Below are positions 22,887 through 32,337 of a stretch of 64,000 bases of DNA, piece by piece. Each line of letters starts with the position of its first letter. Within the stretch, counting starts at the first letter, position 1. The DNA is from Pannonibacter carbonis (lineage in GTDB: Bacteria; Pseudomonadota; Alphaproteobacteria; Rhizobiales; Stappiaceae). Under the pieces are notes generated by a model. The model was not told the origin of the DNA and ran no database searches. It worked only from the letters and a program-made list of their open reading frames with translations. The translations under genes and the position numbers were made by a program. The stretch spans positions 324,182 through 388,181 of the forward strand of contig NZ_PUDR01000001.1 of assembly GCF_003012935.1 (NCBI RefSeq), given 5' to 3'.

Positions 22887-23963
22887 TCAGTACGGGAAGG
22901 GCCACACCCTGAGCTTCTGCTTGCCGATCTGCCACAGCCGGGCAAGCCCGTGCGGTTCCACGATCAGGAAGAAGATGATCAGCGCGCCGACGATCATGAA
23001 CGTCACGTGCTGGATTGACTCTGCGGCCACCTCGACGCCGAATAGGCCCGGCAGGAAGCGCAGGAACACAGGCAGGATCCAGATGAAGGCCGCGCCAAGG
23101 AACGAGCCGGCAATGCTGCCGAGACCGCCCAGGATGACCATGAACAGGATCTGGAACGACAGGGTGATCGAGTAGGACGACGGCTCCGCCGCGTTGAGCC
23201 AGAAGAACACCATCATCGCGCCGGCCACGCCGCAGATGTAGGACGAGACGCCGAAGGCCAGCAGCTTGGTCTGCAAGGGGCGTACGCCCATCAGCTCGGC
23301 GGCGATGTCCATGTCGCGGATCATCATCCAGGAGCGCCCGATGCGGCCACGGATGACATTGGCGACGAGAAACGCGATGACCACGACGATACTCAAGACG
23401 ATGAAGTAGCGGGTGAGCGGAAGGGCCTCGGCGCCGGTGACGATGACGCCGAACACCTCGCGCCGCGGGATCTCGATCGCCCCCGAGGCGTTGTAGTTGT
23501 AGAGCCACGGAATGCGGATGAAGCACCACTCCAGGAAGAACTGCGCCGCCAGCGTGGTGACGGCCAGGTAAAGGCCCTTGATGCGCAGGGACGGCAGGCC
23601 GAAGATTGCGCCGATGCCGGCCGAGAACACGCCCGAGATCAGCACCAGGACGATGACATTGGCATCGGGGAAGATCGAGGTCAGCTTATAGGCCGCATAG
23701 GCGCCAACGCCCATGAAGGCGCCCGAGCCCAGCGACAGCTGGCCGGCAAAACCCGTCAGGATGTTGAGGCCGATGGCGGCCAGCGAAAACACCAGGAACG
23801 GGATCATGATCGAGGTGAGGAAGAAATCATTCGCCAGCAAGGGGATGGCGACGAAGGCCACGGCCAGGATGAGCCCCATGGCGATCCGGTCCTGCCGGAT
23901 CGGAAAGAGGGCCTGATCTGCCTCGTAGGTCGTCTTGAACTGGCCTGCTTCACGGTAAAACAT
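22887..23963 (-). CDS. livM: Liv-type ABC transporter permease (LivM-like)
   Basis: 358 residues, about ten membrane helices. N-terminal cytosolic stretch to residue 27, then hydrophobic segments from MGLILAVAFVAIPLL onward. Family blocks ILTGFAGQLSLGSGAFMGVGAYAAY, IFGLPSLRIKGLYLAVTTLAAQ and RIGRSWMMIRDMDIAAELMGV (the coupling loop) are all present, followed by GLGSIAGSFLGAAF. Eleven bases separate it from livH upstream. Forms the channel with LivH. Confidence 0.94.
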   Translation of the reverse strand: MFYREAGQFKTTYEADQALFPIRQDRIAMGLILAVAFVAIPLLANDFFLTSIMIPFLVFSLAAIGLNILTGFAGQLSLGSGAFMGVGAYAAYKLTSIFPDANVIVLVLISGVFSAGIGAIFGLPSLRIKGLYLAVTTLAAQFFLEWCFIRIPWLYNYNASGAIEIPRREVFGVIVTGAEALPLTRYFIVLSIVVVIAFLVANVIRGRIGRSWMMIRDMDIAAELMGVRPLQTKLLAFGVSSYICGVAGAMMVFFWLNAAEPSSYSITLSFQILFMVILGGLGSIAGSFLGAAFIWILPVFLRFLPGLFGVEVAAESIQHVTFMIVGALIIFFLIVEPHGLARLWQIGKQKLRVWPFPY

Positions 23964-23974
23964 GGGTCAGGTCC

Positions 23975-24928
23975 TCACACGCGCTCGATGATGCGTTCGC
24001 CGAACAGGCCCTGCGGACGGAACAGCAGGAAGATCAGCGCGATGATGTAAGCCAGCCAGCTCTCGATGCCGCCGCCAACGAGCGGGCCCCAGTAGATCTC
24101 GCCCAGCTTCTCGCCGAAGCCGATGATGAGACCGCCGATGATGGCGCCGGGAACCGAGGTGAAACCGCCGAGGATCAGCACCGGCAGAGCCTTGAAGGCG
24201 ACGATCTCGAGGGCGAAGGACACGTCGGAGCGGGCGCCCCACATGATGCCCGTGGCCAGCGCCACGATGCCGGCGGCGAACCAGACAATGGCCCAGATCT
24301 GGTTCAGCGAAATGCCGACCGACAGGGCTGCCTGGTGGTCATCGGCCACGGCGCGCAGCGCGCGGCCGATGCGGGTCTTGTTGAAGAACAGCGCAAGCCC
24401 GGAGACCATCAGCACCGCAATCACAGCTGCGGCAATGTCGATATGTTGCAGCAGAACAAGCCCACGCTCCCCGAACTCGATGGCGGTGGAGCCGGTCGGC
24501 AGCCACAGCTCCTCGGTGATCATGCGCTTGGGCTCGCCGCCGAAGACGAATTCGCCAAAGCCAATCAGGAAATACGTCAGGCCGATGGTCGCCATCAGCA
24601 GGATAATGTCCGGCTGGTTGACCAGCGGCCGCATCACCACCCGCTCGATGCCATAGGCCAGAACGCCCATGACGCCGATGGTCAGGATCAGGGCGAGGAA
24701 GGCTGGCACACCCTGTTCGTGCAGGCCGACCAGCGTCAAGCCGGCGAACACCACCATGATGCCCTGCGCGAAATTGAAGACGCCGGACGCCTTGAAGATC
24801 AGCACGAAGCCGAGCGCGATCAGCGCGTAGAGAATGCCGGAGACGAACCCTTCCCAGAGCACCTGGATCAGGAAGTCAGGCTGGGCCCCCATCTGCACGA
24901 AGGGGTCGATGAAAATGTCGTAGAGCAT
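23975..24928 (-). CDS. livH: Liv-type ABC transporter permease (LivH-like)
   Basis: 317 residues, about eight membrane helices. Characteristic blocks are GFVSGILYALIALGFVLIFKASGVFNFAQGIMVVFAGL near the N-terminus, LRAVADDHQAALSVGISLNQIWAIVWF (coupling loop to the ATPases) and GGFTSVPGAIIGGLIIGFGEKLG near the C-terminus. The insertion FVFGGEPKRMITEELWLPTG after the fourth helix is typical of this sub-family. Twelve bases from livG. Inner membrane. Confidence 0.95.
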   Translation of the reverse strand: MLYDIFIDPFVQMGAQPDFLIQVLWEGFVSGILYALIALGFVLIFKASGVFNFAQGIMVVFAGLTLVGLHEQGVPAFLALILTIGVMGVLAYGIERVVMRPLVNQPDIILLMATIGLTYFLIGFGEFVFGGEPKRMITEELWLPTGSTAIEFGERGLVLLQHIDIAAAVIAVLMVSGLALFFNKTRIGRALRAVADDHQAALSVGISLNQIWAIVWFAAGIVALATGIMWGARSDVSFALEIVAFKALPVLILGGFTSVPGAIIGGLIIGFGEKLGEIYWGPLVGGGIESWLAYIIALIFLLFRPQGLFGERIIERV

Positions 24929-24940
24929 GCTCCTGCCCCC

Positions 24941-25771
24941 TTAATGCGACACGCCGAGATAGGCGTCGATGACTTCCTGACTGGCCTGGACTTCGGCTGG
25001 AGCGCCGTCTGCGATCTTCTTGCCGTAGTCGAGCACGACGACGCGGTCGGAGAGATCCATCACGACGCCCATGTCATGCTCGATGAGGGCGATGGTGGTG
25101 CCGAACTCCTGGTTCACGTCGATGATGAAGCGGCTCATGTCCTCTTTTTCCTCGAGGTTCATGCCGGCCATCGGCTCGTCCAGCAGCAGCAGCTCCGGCT
25201 CCATGGCCAACGCCCGGCCCAGCTCGACGCGCTTCTGCAGGCCATAGGGCAGCTTGCCGACCGGCGTCTTGCGGATCGCCTGGATCTCGAGGAAGTCGAT
25301 GATGTCCTCGACCTTGCGGCGGTGGGCGATTTCCTCATCGCGCGCCGGGCCGTAATGCAGCACCTGCCAGAAGAAGTTGCGGTGCATCTTGAGGGTGCGG
25401 CCGGACATAATGTTGTCCAGCGTCGTCATGCCCTTGAACAGCGCCACGTTCTGGAAGGTGCGGGCGATGCCCTGGCTGGCGGCCTCATAGGGCCGCATCT
25501 TGCGCCGGACCTCGCCGCGCCAGGTGATGGTGCCCTGCTGCGGATGGTAGAAGCCGTTGATGACATTGAGCATCGACGTCTTGCCGGCGCCATTCGGACC
25601 GATGATCGCCCGGATCTCGCCCTTGCGGATGTCGAAGGAGATGTTGGTGATCGCCTTCACGCCGCCAAAGGACAGCGAGACGTTGTCGACTTTCAAGAGC
25701 ACCTCGCGCTCGGGCTCAGGCGCGGCGACGGGCTGGGCCGGAACGACCTTGGCTGCGGTCACGGCATTCAT
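24941..25771 (-). CDS. livG: Liv-type ABC transporter ATP-binding protein (LivG-like)
   Basis: 276 residues. Walker A GPNGAGKTS near 57-65, FQNVALFKGMTTLDNIMSG as the Q-loop region, the signature LPYGLQKRVELGRALA (LivG-type variation of LSGGQ), Walker B LLLLDEPMAGMNLEE and switch His in LIEHDMGVVMDLSD. The ATG at 25771 overlaps the upstream CoA-ligase stop by four bases (ATGA), so translation is coupled. Pairs with LivF. Confidence 0.95.
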   Translation of the reverse strand: MNAVTAAKVVPAQPVAAPEPEREVLLKVDNVSLSFGGVKAITNISFDIRKGEIRAIIGPNGAGKTSMLNVINGFYHPQQGTITWRGEVRRKMRPYEAASQGIARTFQNVALFKGMTTLDNIMSGRTLKMHRNFFWQVLHYGPARDEEIAHRRKVEDIIDFLEIQAIRKTPVGKLPYGLQKRVELGRALAMEPELLLLDEPMAGMNLEEKEDMSRFIIDVNQEFGTTIALIEHDMGVVMDLSDRVVVLDYGKKIADGAPAEVQASQEVIDAYLGVSH

Positions 25772-27750
25772 TCGGCGGCCTCCTGGAGCTGGTGTCGCGG
25801 CGCGTGCGGTGTCAGGTCGCGGATTTCCACCGTGCCCTCGATGATGCCGGTGCGGCCGTCCTCGAAGGTCACTTCGGTGCGCACATGACGTGAGGTGGAG
25901 CCGTCGTAGAGCGCCTCGATCAGCGGGGCGTAGCGGTCGGCAATGAAGGAGCGGCGAACCTTCTGCGTGCGCGTCAGCTCGCCATCATCGGCATCCAGTT
26001 CCTTGTGCAGGATCAGGAAGCGGCGGATCTGCGATCCGGCCATCATCGGCTCACCGGCAAGATCCCGGTTCACCTGATCGACGTGATCCTGGATCATGGC
26101 ATAGACGTCCGGATTGGCCGCCAGCTCCTGGTAGGAGGCGTAGTTGACGTTGTTGCGCTCGGCCCAGCTTCCGACGGAGGTCAGATCGATGTTGATGAAG
26201 ACGGTGGCAAAGTCCTGCCCGTTGCCGAAGGCCACCGCCTCCTTGATGTTGGGGAAGAACTTCAGCTTGTTCTCGATGTATTTCGGCGCGAACAGCGCGC
26301 CGTCATTGAGCTTGCCGACGTCCTTGGCGCGGTCGATGATCTTGAGGTGGCCATTGTCCGCGATGAAGCCGGCGTCGCCGGTCAGCACCCAGCCGTCTTC
26401 GGTCTTGGTCGCACGGGTCGCTTCCTCGTTCTTGTAATAAGCGACGAAGACGCCCGGTGAGCGGTACAGAACCTCGCCATTGTCGGCGATCTTCAGCTCG
26501 ACCTGCGGTGCCGGCTTGCCGACCGTGTCGCCATAGATCTCGCCGTCGGGCTGCAGCGTGATGTAGACGCTGGCCTCCGTCTGGCCGTAGAGCTGCTTCA
26601 GGTTGAGCCCGAGCGAACGGTAGAAGCGGAAGATTTCCGGCCCGATGGCCTCGCCGGCCGTGTAGCCGACCTTGAGCCGGGTGAAGCCGATGCGGTTCTT
26701 CAGCGGACCGTAGACCATGATCTCGCCGAGGCTGTAGAGCAGCCGGTCGGTGAAGGGCACGTTCTCGCCGTTGAGGATCTTTTCGCCAGAGCGGCGGGCG
26801 ACGTCCATGAAGAAGTCGAACATCTTCTTCTTCAGGCGGCTGGCATCCTCCATGCGGACCAGGATGCGGGTCAGCATGCTTTCGAAGACGCGCGGTGGGG
26901 CGAAGAAATAGGTCGGCGCGATCTCGAGACGGTCGAGATCGACAGTCTCGAGGCTCTCCGGGCAGTTGACGCAATAGCCGGCGGTATAGGCCTGGGCGAG
27001 GGAGAAGACGTGATCACCGATCCAGGCCATCGGCAGGTAGGCGAGCACTTCCTCGGTCTCGTCGAGCCGGTCGAATTCATTGCCGTTGCGGGCCGAGATG
27101 ACGAGATTGTCGAAGGACAGCATGACGCCCTTCGGCCGGCCGGTGGTGCCCGAGGTGTAGAGCATCACCGCGATGTCCGAGCCCTTTTGGGCGGCAAAGC
27201 CGTTTTCCCAGGCGGCGGCGGCACCCGCGTCCTTGGCGAGAACGGCGCGGCCCATGTCCTGGACGGCGGGAAAATGGCTGAGATGGGTGTGATCGTAATC
27301 GCGCAGGCCGCGCGGCTCGTCATAGACGATGTGCTTGAGGCTGGTCAGGTCCTCCATCGACAGGAGCTTGTCGACCTGTTCCTGATCCTCGACGATGGCA
27401 AAGCGCACTTCGGCATGGCTGAGGACGTAGGACATCTCTTCAGCGACCGAGTCTGCGTAAACCGGCACCGGGATGGCCCCCAGCGCCTGCGCGGCGACCA
27501 TCGACCAGTAGAGATGCGGCCGGTTGGCACCGACAATGGCGACCTTGTCGCCCGCAGTGAGCCCGAGTTGACGAAGCCCGAGGGAAAAGGCGCGGGTTTC
27601 TTCAAGAACTCCGGCCCAGGTCCAGCTTTGCCAGATGCCGTAGTCCTTTTCCCGCATTGCGGTCCGCTCCCCGAGATCCCGCGCATTGCGCAGGAGAATC
27701 TTCGGGAAGGTGTCCACGTCGCCTCCCGCGACGTTGGCCAGCCTTGCCAT
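25768..27750 (-). CDS. AMP-dependent long-chain fatty-acyl-CoA ligase-like protein
   Basis: 660 residues of the long-chain acyl-CoA synthetase (FAA1/FadD) branch. The ATP/AMP-binding motif LYTSGTTGRPKG is at about 197-208. QLYGQTEASVY gives the adenylate motif, VLTGDAGFIADNGHLKIIDRAKD the hinge, and LLYSLGEIMVYGPLKNRIGFTRL the linker region of the long-chain type. The ATG at 27750 follows AGGGTGG at eight bases; a GTG four codons upstream is less likely. First gene of the liv cluster, coupled to livG. The presence of two ligases suggests the imported compound is a carboxylic acid converted to a CoA thioester on entry. Confidence 0.9.
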   Translation of the reverse strand: MARLANVAGGDVDTFPKILLRNARDLGERTAMREKDYGIWQSWTWAGVLEETRAFSLGLRQLGLTAGDKVAIVGANRPHLYWSMVAAQALGAIPVPVYADSVAEEMSYVLSHAEVRFAIVEDQEQVDKLLSMEDLTSLKHIVYDEPRGLRDYDHTHLSHFPAVQDMGRAVLAKDAGAAAAWENGFAAQKGSDIAVMLYTSGTTGRPKGVMLSFDNLVISARNGNEFDRLDETEEVLAYLPMAWIGDHVFSLAQAYTAGYCVNCPESLETVDLDRLEIAPTYFFAPPRVFESMLTRILVRMEDASRLKKKMFDFFMDVARRSGEKILNGENVPFTDRLLYSLGEIMVYGPLKNRIGFTRLKVGYTAGEAIGPEIFRFYRSLGLNLKQLYGQTEASVYITLQPDGEIYGDTVGKPAPQVELKIADNGEVLYRSPGVFVAYYKNEEATRATKTEDGWVLTGDAGFIADNGHLKIIDRAKDVGKLNDGALFAPKYIENKLKFFPNIKEAVAFGNGQDFATVFINIDLTSVGSWAERNNVNYASYQELAANPDVYAMIQDHVDQVNRDLAGEPMMAGSQIRRFLILHKELDADDGELTRTQKVRRSFIADRYAPLIEALYDGSTSRHVRTEVTFEDGRTGIIEGTVEIRDLTPHAPRHQLQEAAE

Positions 27751-28059
27751 AGCGTGTTCCACCCTTGATGTGCGCCCCGTTTATCGGAGTCGCGCTTATG
27801 ACGTCATGGAACGACGGCTCCTCCCCGCTGTACAGCCCCCATTTCGAGGGAGGGCTTGTTGCGGGCCGCTTCCAGACGCAGGTCCGACGCTAGGCCAGGC
27901 AGATTTCGCCAGTATGTGCAGATTGTGACGAAATGTTTCGTTTACCCTGTCTCTCTGTTGCAGGGCAGCATCACGGCAGGGGAAACCAAGGCTGGATCCT
28001 CGCCCAGTCCGCCGCTTGGGTGACTGGCGCAACGGGTCGGCCTTGCCTAAAGTCAAAGG
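27751..28059. other. Divergent promoter region, ligase-liv operon and hybrid kinase
   Basis: About 309 bases between divergent start codons. No gene or clear repeat is visible. A TCAAAGG site precedes the kinase ATG. The stretch 27910-27965 is AT-richer and is the likely location of promoters, but I cannot assign boxes. Confidence 0.4.
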
Positions 28060-30003
28060 ATGAGCGAGCCCTCGTCCCAGCAAGCCCTGATTGACCTGAT
28101 GCAGGCGGCCCTTGACCATGTCAGTCAGGGGTTTTCGGTTTTCGACGCCGACCTGCGGCTGGCGGCCTGGAACCGCGGTCTTTACGAAATGCTCGACCTG
28201 CCGCAAGCCCTGGCGCAACGTGGCACGCATCTGGAAGCATTTCTGCGCGTCAATGCACAGCGCGGCGAGTACGGCCCCGGCGATATCGAGGGCAAGATCC
28301 AGCGGCGGCTGGAGCGGGCGGCGAAATTCGAACCGCATTACTTCGAGCGAATGCGGCCCAACGGCCAGATCATAGCCGTCAGCGGCACACCGCTGCCGCA
28401 AGGGGGCTTTGTCACCACCTATACGGACATCACCGCCGAGCGGCGACGCCAGGAAAAGCTGGAACGCACCGTGGAGGAACGCACGCGGGCGCTGCGCCAG
28501 AGCGAAGACTGGCTGCGGCTGGTCACCGACAATGTGCCGGCGCTAATTGCCTATGTCGGCTCGGGCCCGGTGTTCCGTTTTGCCAACCGCCGCTATGCCG
28601 ACTGGTTCGGGCAGTCCGTCGCCTCGATCACCGGACGGTCGCCAGCGGAGGTTCTGGGACCCGAGCTTTATGCCGAGATCCGCCCCTATATCGAATGGGC
28701 CTTCGAAGGTAATGCGGTGTCCTACGAGTACAGCCGCGCCAAGCCGGACGGCGAACTTGCCTATATGCGGTCAACCCTGATCCCGGACATGACCACAGAC
28801 GGGCGCACGCTGGGCATCTTCGTCCTGTCGCTCGACGCGAGCGACCAGAAGCGCTCGGAGGCAGCGCTGGTACAATCACAGCGCATGGATGCGGTTGGCC
28901 AGCTGACCGGCGGACTGGCGCATGACTTCAACAATCTTCTCGCCATCCTGATGGGCAACCTGCTCAGCCTGAAACGCAAGGGAAACGCCGTGTCGGCCGA
29001 GGACGTGGAGGCGCATCTGGCGCCCATGCTGCAGGCCGCGCAACGCGGCGCCGACCTGACACGCCGCCTGCTGGCCTTCAGCCGTGGCAAGGCGCAGGAT
29101 CTCGTCGAGACGTCGCTCAACACCGTGCTGGCAAACACCGCAACCCTGCTGGCCGGATCCCTGCCAGCCACTATCCGCCTGACCTTTGTGCCCTGCACCG
29201 AGACACTGACGGCACGGCTGGATCCCTCTCAGCTTGAAACCGCGCTGGTGAACCTCGTCTTCAATGCCCGCGATGCCCTGCCCGATGGCGGCGACATCGA
29301 CGTCAGCCTGACGCTGCAGACATTGACGCCGAAACACGCAGCCAGTGCCGGCGTGACACCGGGCACCTATGCCCGCATCGTGGTACGCGATACCGGCCTT
29401 GGCATGGATGACAACACGCGCATGCGGGTGTTCGAGCCGTTTTTCACAACCAAACCCTTCGGGACGGGCTCGGGCCTGGGTCTGTCCATGGTGTATGGGC
29501 TGGCGAAACAGGCTCGGGGCTCGGTGCGGATCGAATCGGCGCCCGGCGAAGGGACATCGGTGATCCTGCTGTTGCCGGCGCGGCTGGATAAGGTTGAGGC
29601 ATTTGCGCAGCAGAGCGATGCGCAAGGCCCACTGCCGCTCGGTGCCGGGGAACTGGTGCTGCTGGTGGAGGATGACCCGGCGGTGGCCGAGACCGTTGCG
29701 CGGCAGATCGAGGATCTCGGCTACACGGCGCTGAACGCCGAAGGCGCTGCAGATGCCATCGAGCTCGCCCGGGACGTGAGCGAGATCCGCGCCATGCTGA
29801 GTGACATCGTCATGCCCGGCCAGATGAACGGACTGGCGCTGGCACGGACGGTGCGGGCAGCACGGCCGGACATCGGCATCGCCCTGATGACCGGCTACGC
29901 CGACACCGGCGAAACCGGCGCAGACACCGCGTTCCCGGTCATCGCCAAGCCCTTCGACAGCCGGCGGCTGGCGGAAACCCTGAAAGCCATCATGACCCCA
30001 TGA
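28060..30003 (+). CDS. Soluble PAS-domain hybrid sensor histidine kinase
   Basis: 647 residues, no membrane segment. PAS_7 domain at about 10-125 (GFSVFDADLRLAAWNRGLYEMLDLP), a short coiled coil, a second PAS at about 150-265, HisKA with phosphoacceptor His288 in GGLAHDFNNLLAILMGN, an HATPase domain with NLVFNARDALPDGG, VRDTGLGM and GTGSGLGLSMVYGL, and a C-terminal receiver (about 525-645) with LLVEDDPAVAET and the aspartate in MLSDIVMPG. Overlaps the following response regulator by ATGA. Divergent from the ligase-liv operon, so it may sense a product of that pathway; this is inference. Confidence 0.93.
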   Translation: MSEPSSQQALIDLMQAALDHVSQGFSVFDADLRLAAWNRGLYEMLDLPQALAQRGTHLEAFLRVNAQRGEYGPGDIEGKIQRRLERAAKFEPHYFERMRPNGQIIAVSGTPLPQGGFVTTYTDITAERRRQEKLERTVEERTRALRQSEDWLRLVTDNVPALIAYVGSGPVFRFANRRYADWFGQSVASITGRSPAEVLGPELYAEIRPYIEWAFEGNAVSYEYSRAKPDGELAYMRSTLIPDMTTDGRTLGIFVLSLDASDQKRSEAALVQSQRMDAVGQLTGGLAHDFNNLLAILMGNLLSLKRKGNAVSAEDVEAHLAPMLQAAQRGADLTRRLLAFSRGKAQDLVETSLNTVLANTATLLAGSLPATIRLTFVPCTETLTARLDPSQLETALVNLVFNARDALPDGGDIDVSLTLQTLTPKHAASAGVTPGTYARIVVRDTGLGMDDNTRMRVFEPFFTTKPFGTGSGLGLSMVYGLAKQARGSVRIESAPGEGTSVILLLPARLDKVEAFAQQSDAQGPLPLGAGELVLLVEDDPAVAETVARQIEDLGYTALNAEGAADAIELARDVSEIRAMLSDIVMPGQMNGLALARTVRAARPDIGIALMTGYADTGETGADTAFPVIAKPFDSRRLAETLKAIMTP

Positions 30004-30743
30004 GCCAGTCCCCCGCGAGCGGAACCCCAATGGTCGCCCCCCCCATGATCGGACTGGTCTATGTCGTCGATGACGAGGCGGCAATCTGTGCGCTGCTGGC
30101 CGACACGCTGGCGCAATTCGGCTTCCGGACCGAGAGTTTTGCCCGTGCCGACGAGATGCTGAAAGCGCTGGACCGGCAGGTGCCGGAAGCCTGCCTGATC
30201 GATCTCGGCCTGCCCGACATGGAGGGCATGGTGCTGATCAACGAGATCCGCCGCCGGACCTTCGTGCCGATCCTGGTCCTGTCCGCGCGCAGCCATTCGT
30301 CCGATAGGGTGATGGGGCTGGAACTGGGGGCGGATGACTATGTTGTCAAGCCGTTCGACCCGCGTGAGGTGGTGGCGAGACTTCGCTCGGTGCTGCGCCG
30401 CGCGGCTGACCGGCCAAAGCCCGTGGATGCCGTCCGCGTGGCCCGGTTCTCCGGCCATGTCTTCGACCCGTCTTCGCACCGGCTGCTCAGCCCGGATGGC
30501 GAGGAGAGCTTTCTGTCCACCGGGGAGGCCACGCTTCTGGAGGCGCTGCTCAAGGCGCCCAAGCGGGTGCTGTCGCGGGATTACCTGCTGGAACATGGCG
30601 GCCGCGATGAGAGCCTCGACCGTTCCATTGACGTGCGGGTGTCGCGCCTGCGCAAGAAGCTCTCAGGCGAAGGCGGCACGCCGCTGATCCGGACCATCTA
30701 TGGCTCCGGCTACATGCTGACCTCGGCTGTCGACTGGAGCTGA
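30000..30743 (+). CDS. OmpR-family response regulator
   Basis: 247 residues. Receiver domain with VYVVDDEAAIC near residue 20, phosphoacceptor Asp in CLIDLGLPDMEG, LVLSARS and the conserved Lys in VVKPFDPRE. The winged-helix trans_reg_C domain at about 150-243 includes LSTGEATLLEALLKAPKRVLSRDYLLE and RSIDVRVSRLRKKL...IRTIYGSGYML. Start ATG overlaps the kinase stop (ATGA). Cognate partner of the hybrid kinase. The end of the gene is inside a small hairpin shared with the convergent TRAP gene. Confidence 0.94.
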   Translation: MSQSPASGTPMVAPPMIGLVYVVDDEAAICALLADTLAQFGFRTESFARADEMLKALDRQVPEACLIDLGLPDMEGMVLINEIRRRTFVPILVLSARSHSSDRVMGLELGADDYVVKPFDPREVVARLRSVLRRAADRPKPVDAVRVARFSGHVFDPSSHRLLSPDGEESFLSTGEATLLEALLKAPKRVLSRDYLLEHGGRDESLDRSIDVRVSRLRKKLSGEGGTPLIRTIYGSGYMLTSAVDWS

Positions 30744-30754
30744 GGCCGCTCAGC
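30739..30754. terminator. Small hairpin spanning two convergent stop codons
   Basis: GCTGAG (30739-30744), loop GCCG, CTCAGC (30749-30754). The left arm contains the regulator's TGA and the right arm, read on the other strand, contains the TGA of dctM2. No T-run. A weak bidirectional end signal at most. Confidence 0.3.
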
Positions 30755-32327
30755 CGTAGATCGCCTTCGGCAGCCAGGTGGCAAGCGCGGGGAAGAACCA
30801 CAGGATCGTCAGCATGGCGATCTGCATCAGGACGAAGGGGATCACGCCCCGGTAAATATCCGAGCTCTTGACCTCAGGCGGGGCAACGCCGCGCAGGTAG
30901 AACAGGGCAAAGCCGAAGGGCGGCGTCAGGAAAGATGTTTGCAGGTTCACCGCCATCATCACGCCGAGCCAGGCCGGATGCATCGGCGAGCCATCCGGCA
31001 TGGGCAGTTGCAGCAGGACGGGTGCAACCAGCGGCACGACAATGAAGACGATCTCGAGAAAGTCGAGAAAGAAGCCCATCACAAACATCACCAGCATGAC
31101 CACCAGGATCGCACCGACGGCACCACCCGGCAGGTCCTTCAGCAGCGAATGGACCAGCTCGTCGCCGCCAAGATCCCGGAACACCAGCGAGAAGAAAGTC
31201 GCGCCGATCATGATGGTGAAGACCATTGCGGTGATCTGCGTCGAGGAACGCAGCACATCCGACAGGATGCCGCCGCGCTTGACCCGGAACAGGCACACCA
31301 GCAGAGCGGCTGCCCCCGCGAGTGTCAAGGCGGCTGCAGCCGCGATGGCAACCCAGTCCGCAGTAGGGATTTCAAGACGGGCCACGCGCAGGTCGAACAG
31401 GCGTGACAGACCAAGGGCTGCAAGCAGACACAGCGCCGCGACATAGACCGGCCAGGGGCGGAGAGCATCCGCCCGCTGGGCCGCCAGCAGCGCAGCCCCG
31501 ATTGCGCCAACGGCCGCCGCTTCCGTCGGGGTGGCCACCCCGCCAAGGATCGAGCCGAGCACGGCAACGATGAGCACCAGCGGCGGCACCAGCACCCGCA
31601 CCACATCCGACAGCGGCACCCGCTCGCCTTCCGCCATCTTGATCGGCGGCGCGTCCTGCGGACGCAGGAAAGCAATCGCCAGCTGGTAGAGGATATAGAG
31701 GCCGACGAGGCCGAGCCCGGGGAACAGGGCGGCGGCAAAGAGATCACCAACGGAAAACGGATCCGGCGACCAGTTGCCAAGCGACCGCTGCGCCGTCTGA
31801 TAGGCGTTGGAGAGTTGGTCAGCCAGAAACACAAGAACGATGGACGGCGGAATGATCTGGCCGAGCGTGCCGGAAGCGGCGATGGAGCCGGTGGCCAGAC
31901 GCGGATTGTAGCCGTTGCGCAGCATCACCGGCAGGGACAGGAGCCCCATCGTCACCACCGTCGCGCCGACGATGCCAGTGGACGCTGCCAGCAGCCCGCC
32001 CACAAGAAAGACGGAGAGACCAAGGCCACCCGGCATCTTGCCGAAAAGCTTGGCCATGGTCTCCAGCAGGTCCTCGGCGACGCGCGAGCGTTCCAGCATC
32101 ACGCCCATGAAGACGAACAGCGGCACGGCCAGCAGCGTCTCGTTGGTCATGATGCCGAAGATGCGCAAAGGAATGGCACCAAGCGACAGCGACGCGCCGG
32201 CGAATGACCCCAGCAGGGCAAACACCAAGGCGACACCGGCCAGCGTGAAGGCAACCGGGAAACCGGCCATCAGGCAGGCGACGGCAGCGGCGAACATCAG
32301 CACGTCGAGAAAGGCAACAAGATCCAT
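30750..32327 (-). CDS. TRAP transporter large permease (DctM), second copy
   Basis: 525 residues, 12 or more membrane helices. Typical DctM blocks: LFVFMGVMLERSRVAEDLLETMAKLFGKMPGGLG, TGIVGATVVTMGLLSLP, GTLGQIIPPSIVLVFLADQL, ATPTEAAAVGAIGAALL and FFLDFLEIVFIVVPLVAP. A stretch near 315-345 (DLRVARLEIPTADWVAIAAAA) adds two helices compared with the shortest DctM. It forms a QM pair with the gene just upstream (10-bp gap), but no separate binding protein accompanies this pair. Pumps an organic anion with Na+ in characterised TRAPs; substrate here unknown. Confidence 0.93.
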   Translation of the reverse strand: MDLVAFLDVLMFAAAVACLMAGFPVAFTLAGVALVFALLGSFAGASLSLGAIPLRIFGIMTNETLLAVPLFVFMGVMLERSRVAEDLLETMAKLFGKMPGGLGLSVFLVGGLLAASTGIVGATVVTMGLLSLPVMLRNGYNPRLATGSIAASGTLGQIIPPSIVLVFLADQLSNAYQTAQRSLGNWSPDPFSVGDLFAAALFPGLGLVGLYILYQLAIAFLRPQDAPPIKMAEGERVPLSDVVRVLVPPLVLIVAVLGSILGGVATPTEAAAVGAIGAALLAAQRADALRPWPVYVAALCLLAALGLSRLFDLRVARLEIPTADWVAIAAAAALTLAGAAALLVCLFRVKRGGILSDVLRSSTQITAMVFTIMIGATFFSLVFRDLGGDELVHSLLKDLPGGAVGAILVVMLVMFVMGFFLDFLEIVFIVVPLVAPVLLQLPMPDGSPMHPAWLGVMMAVNLQTSFLTPPFGFALFYLRGVAPPEVKSSDIYRGVIPFVLMQIAMLTILWFFPALATWLPKAIYG

Positions 32328-32337
32328 CGGGACGGGC

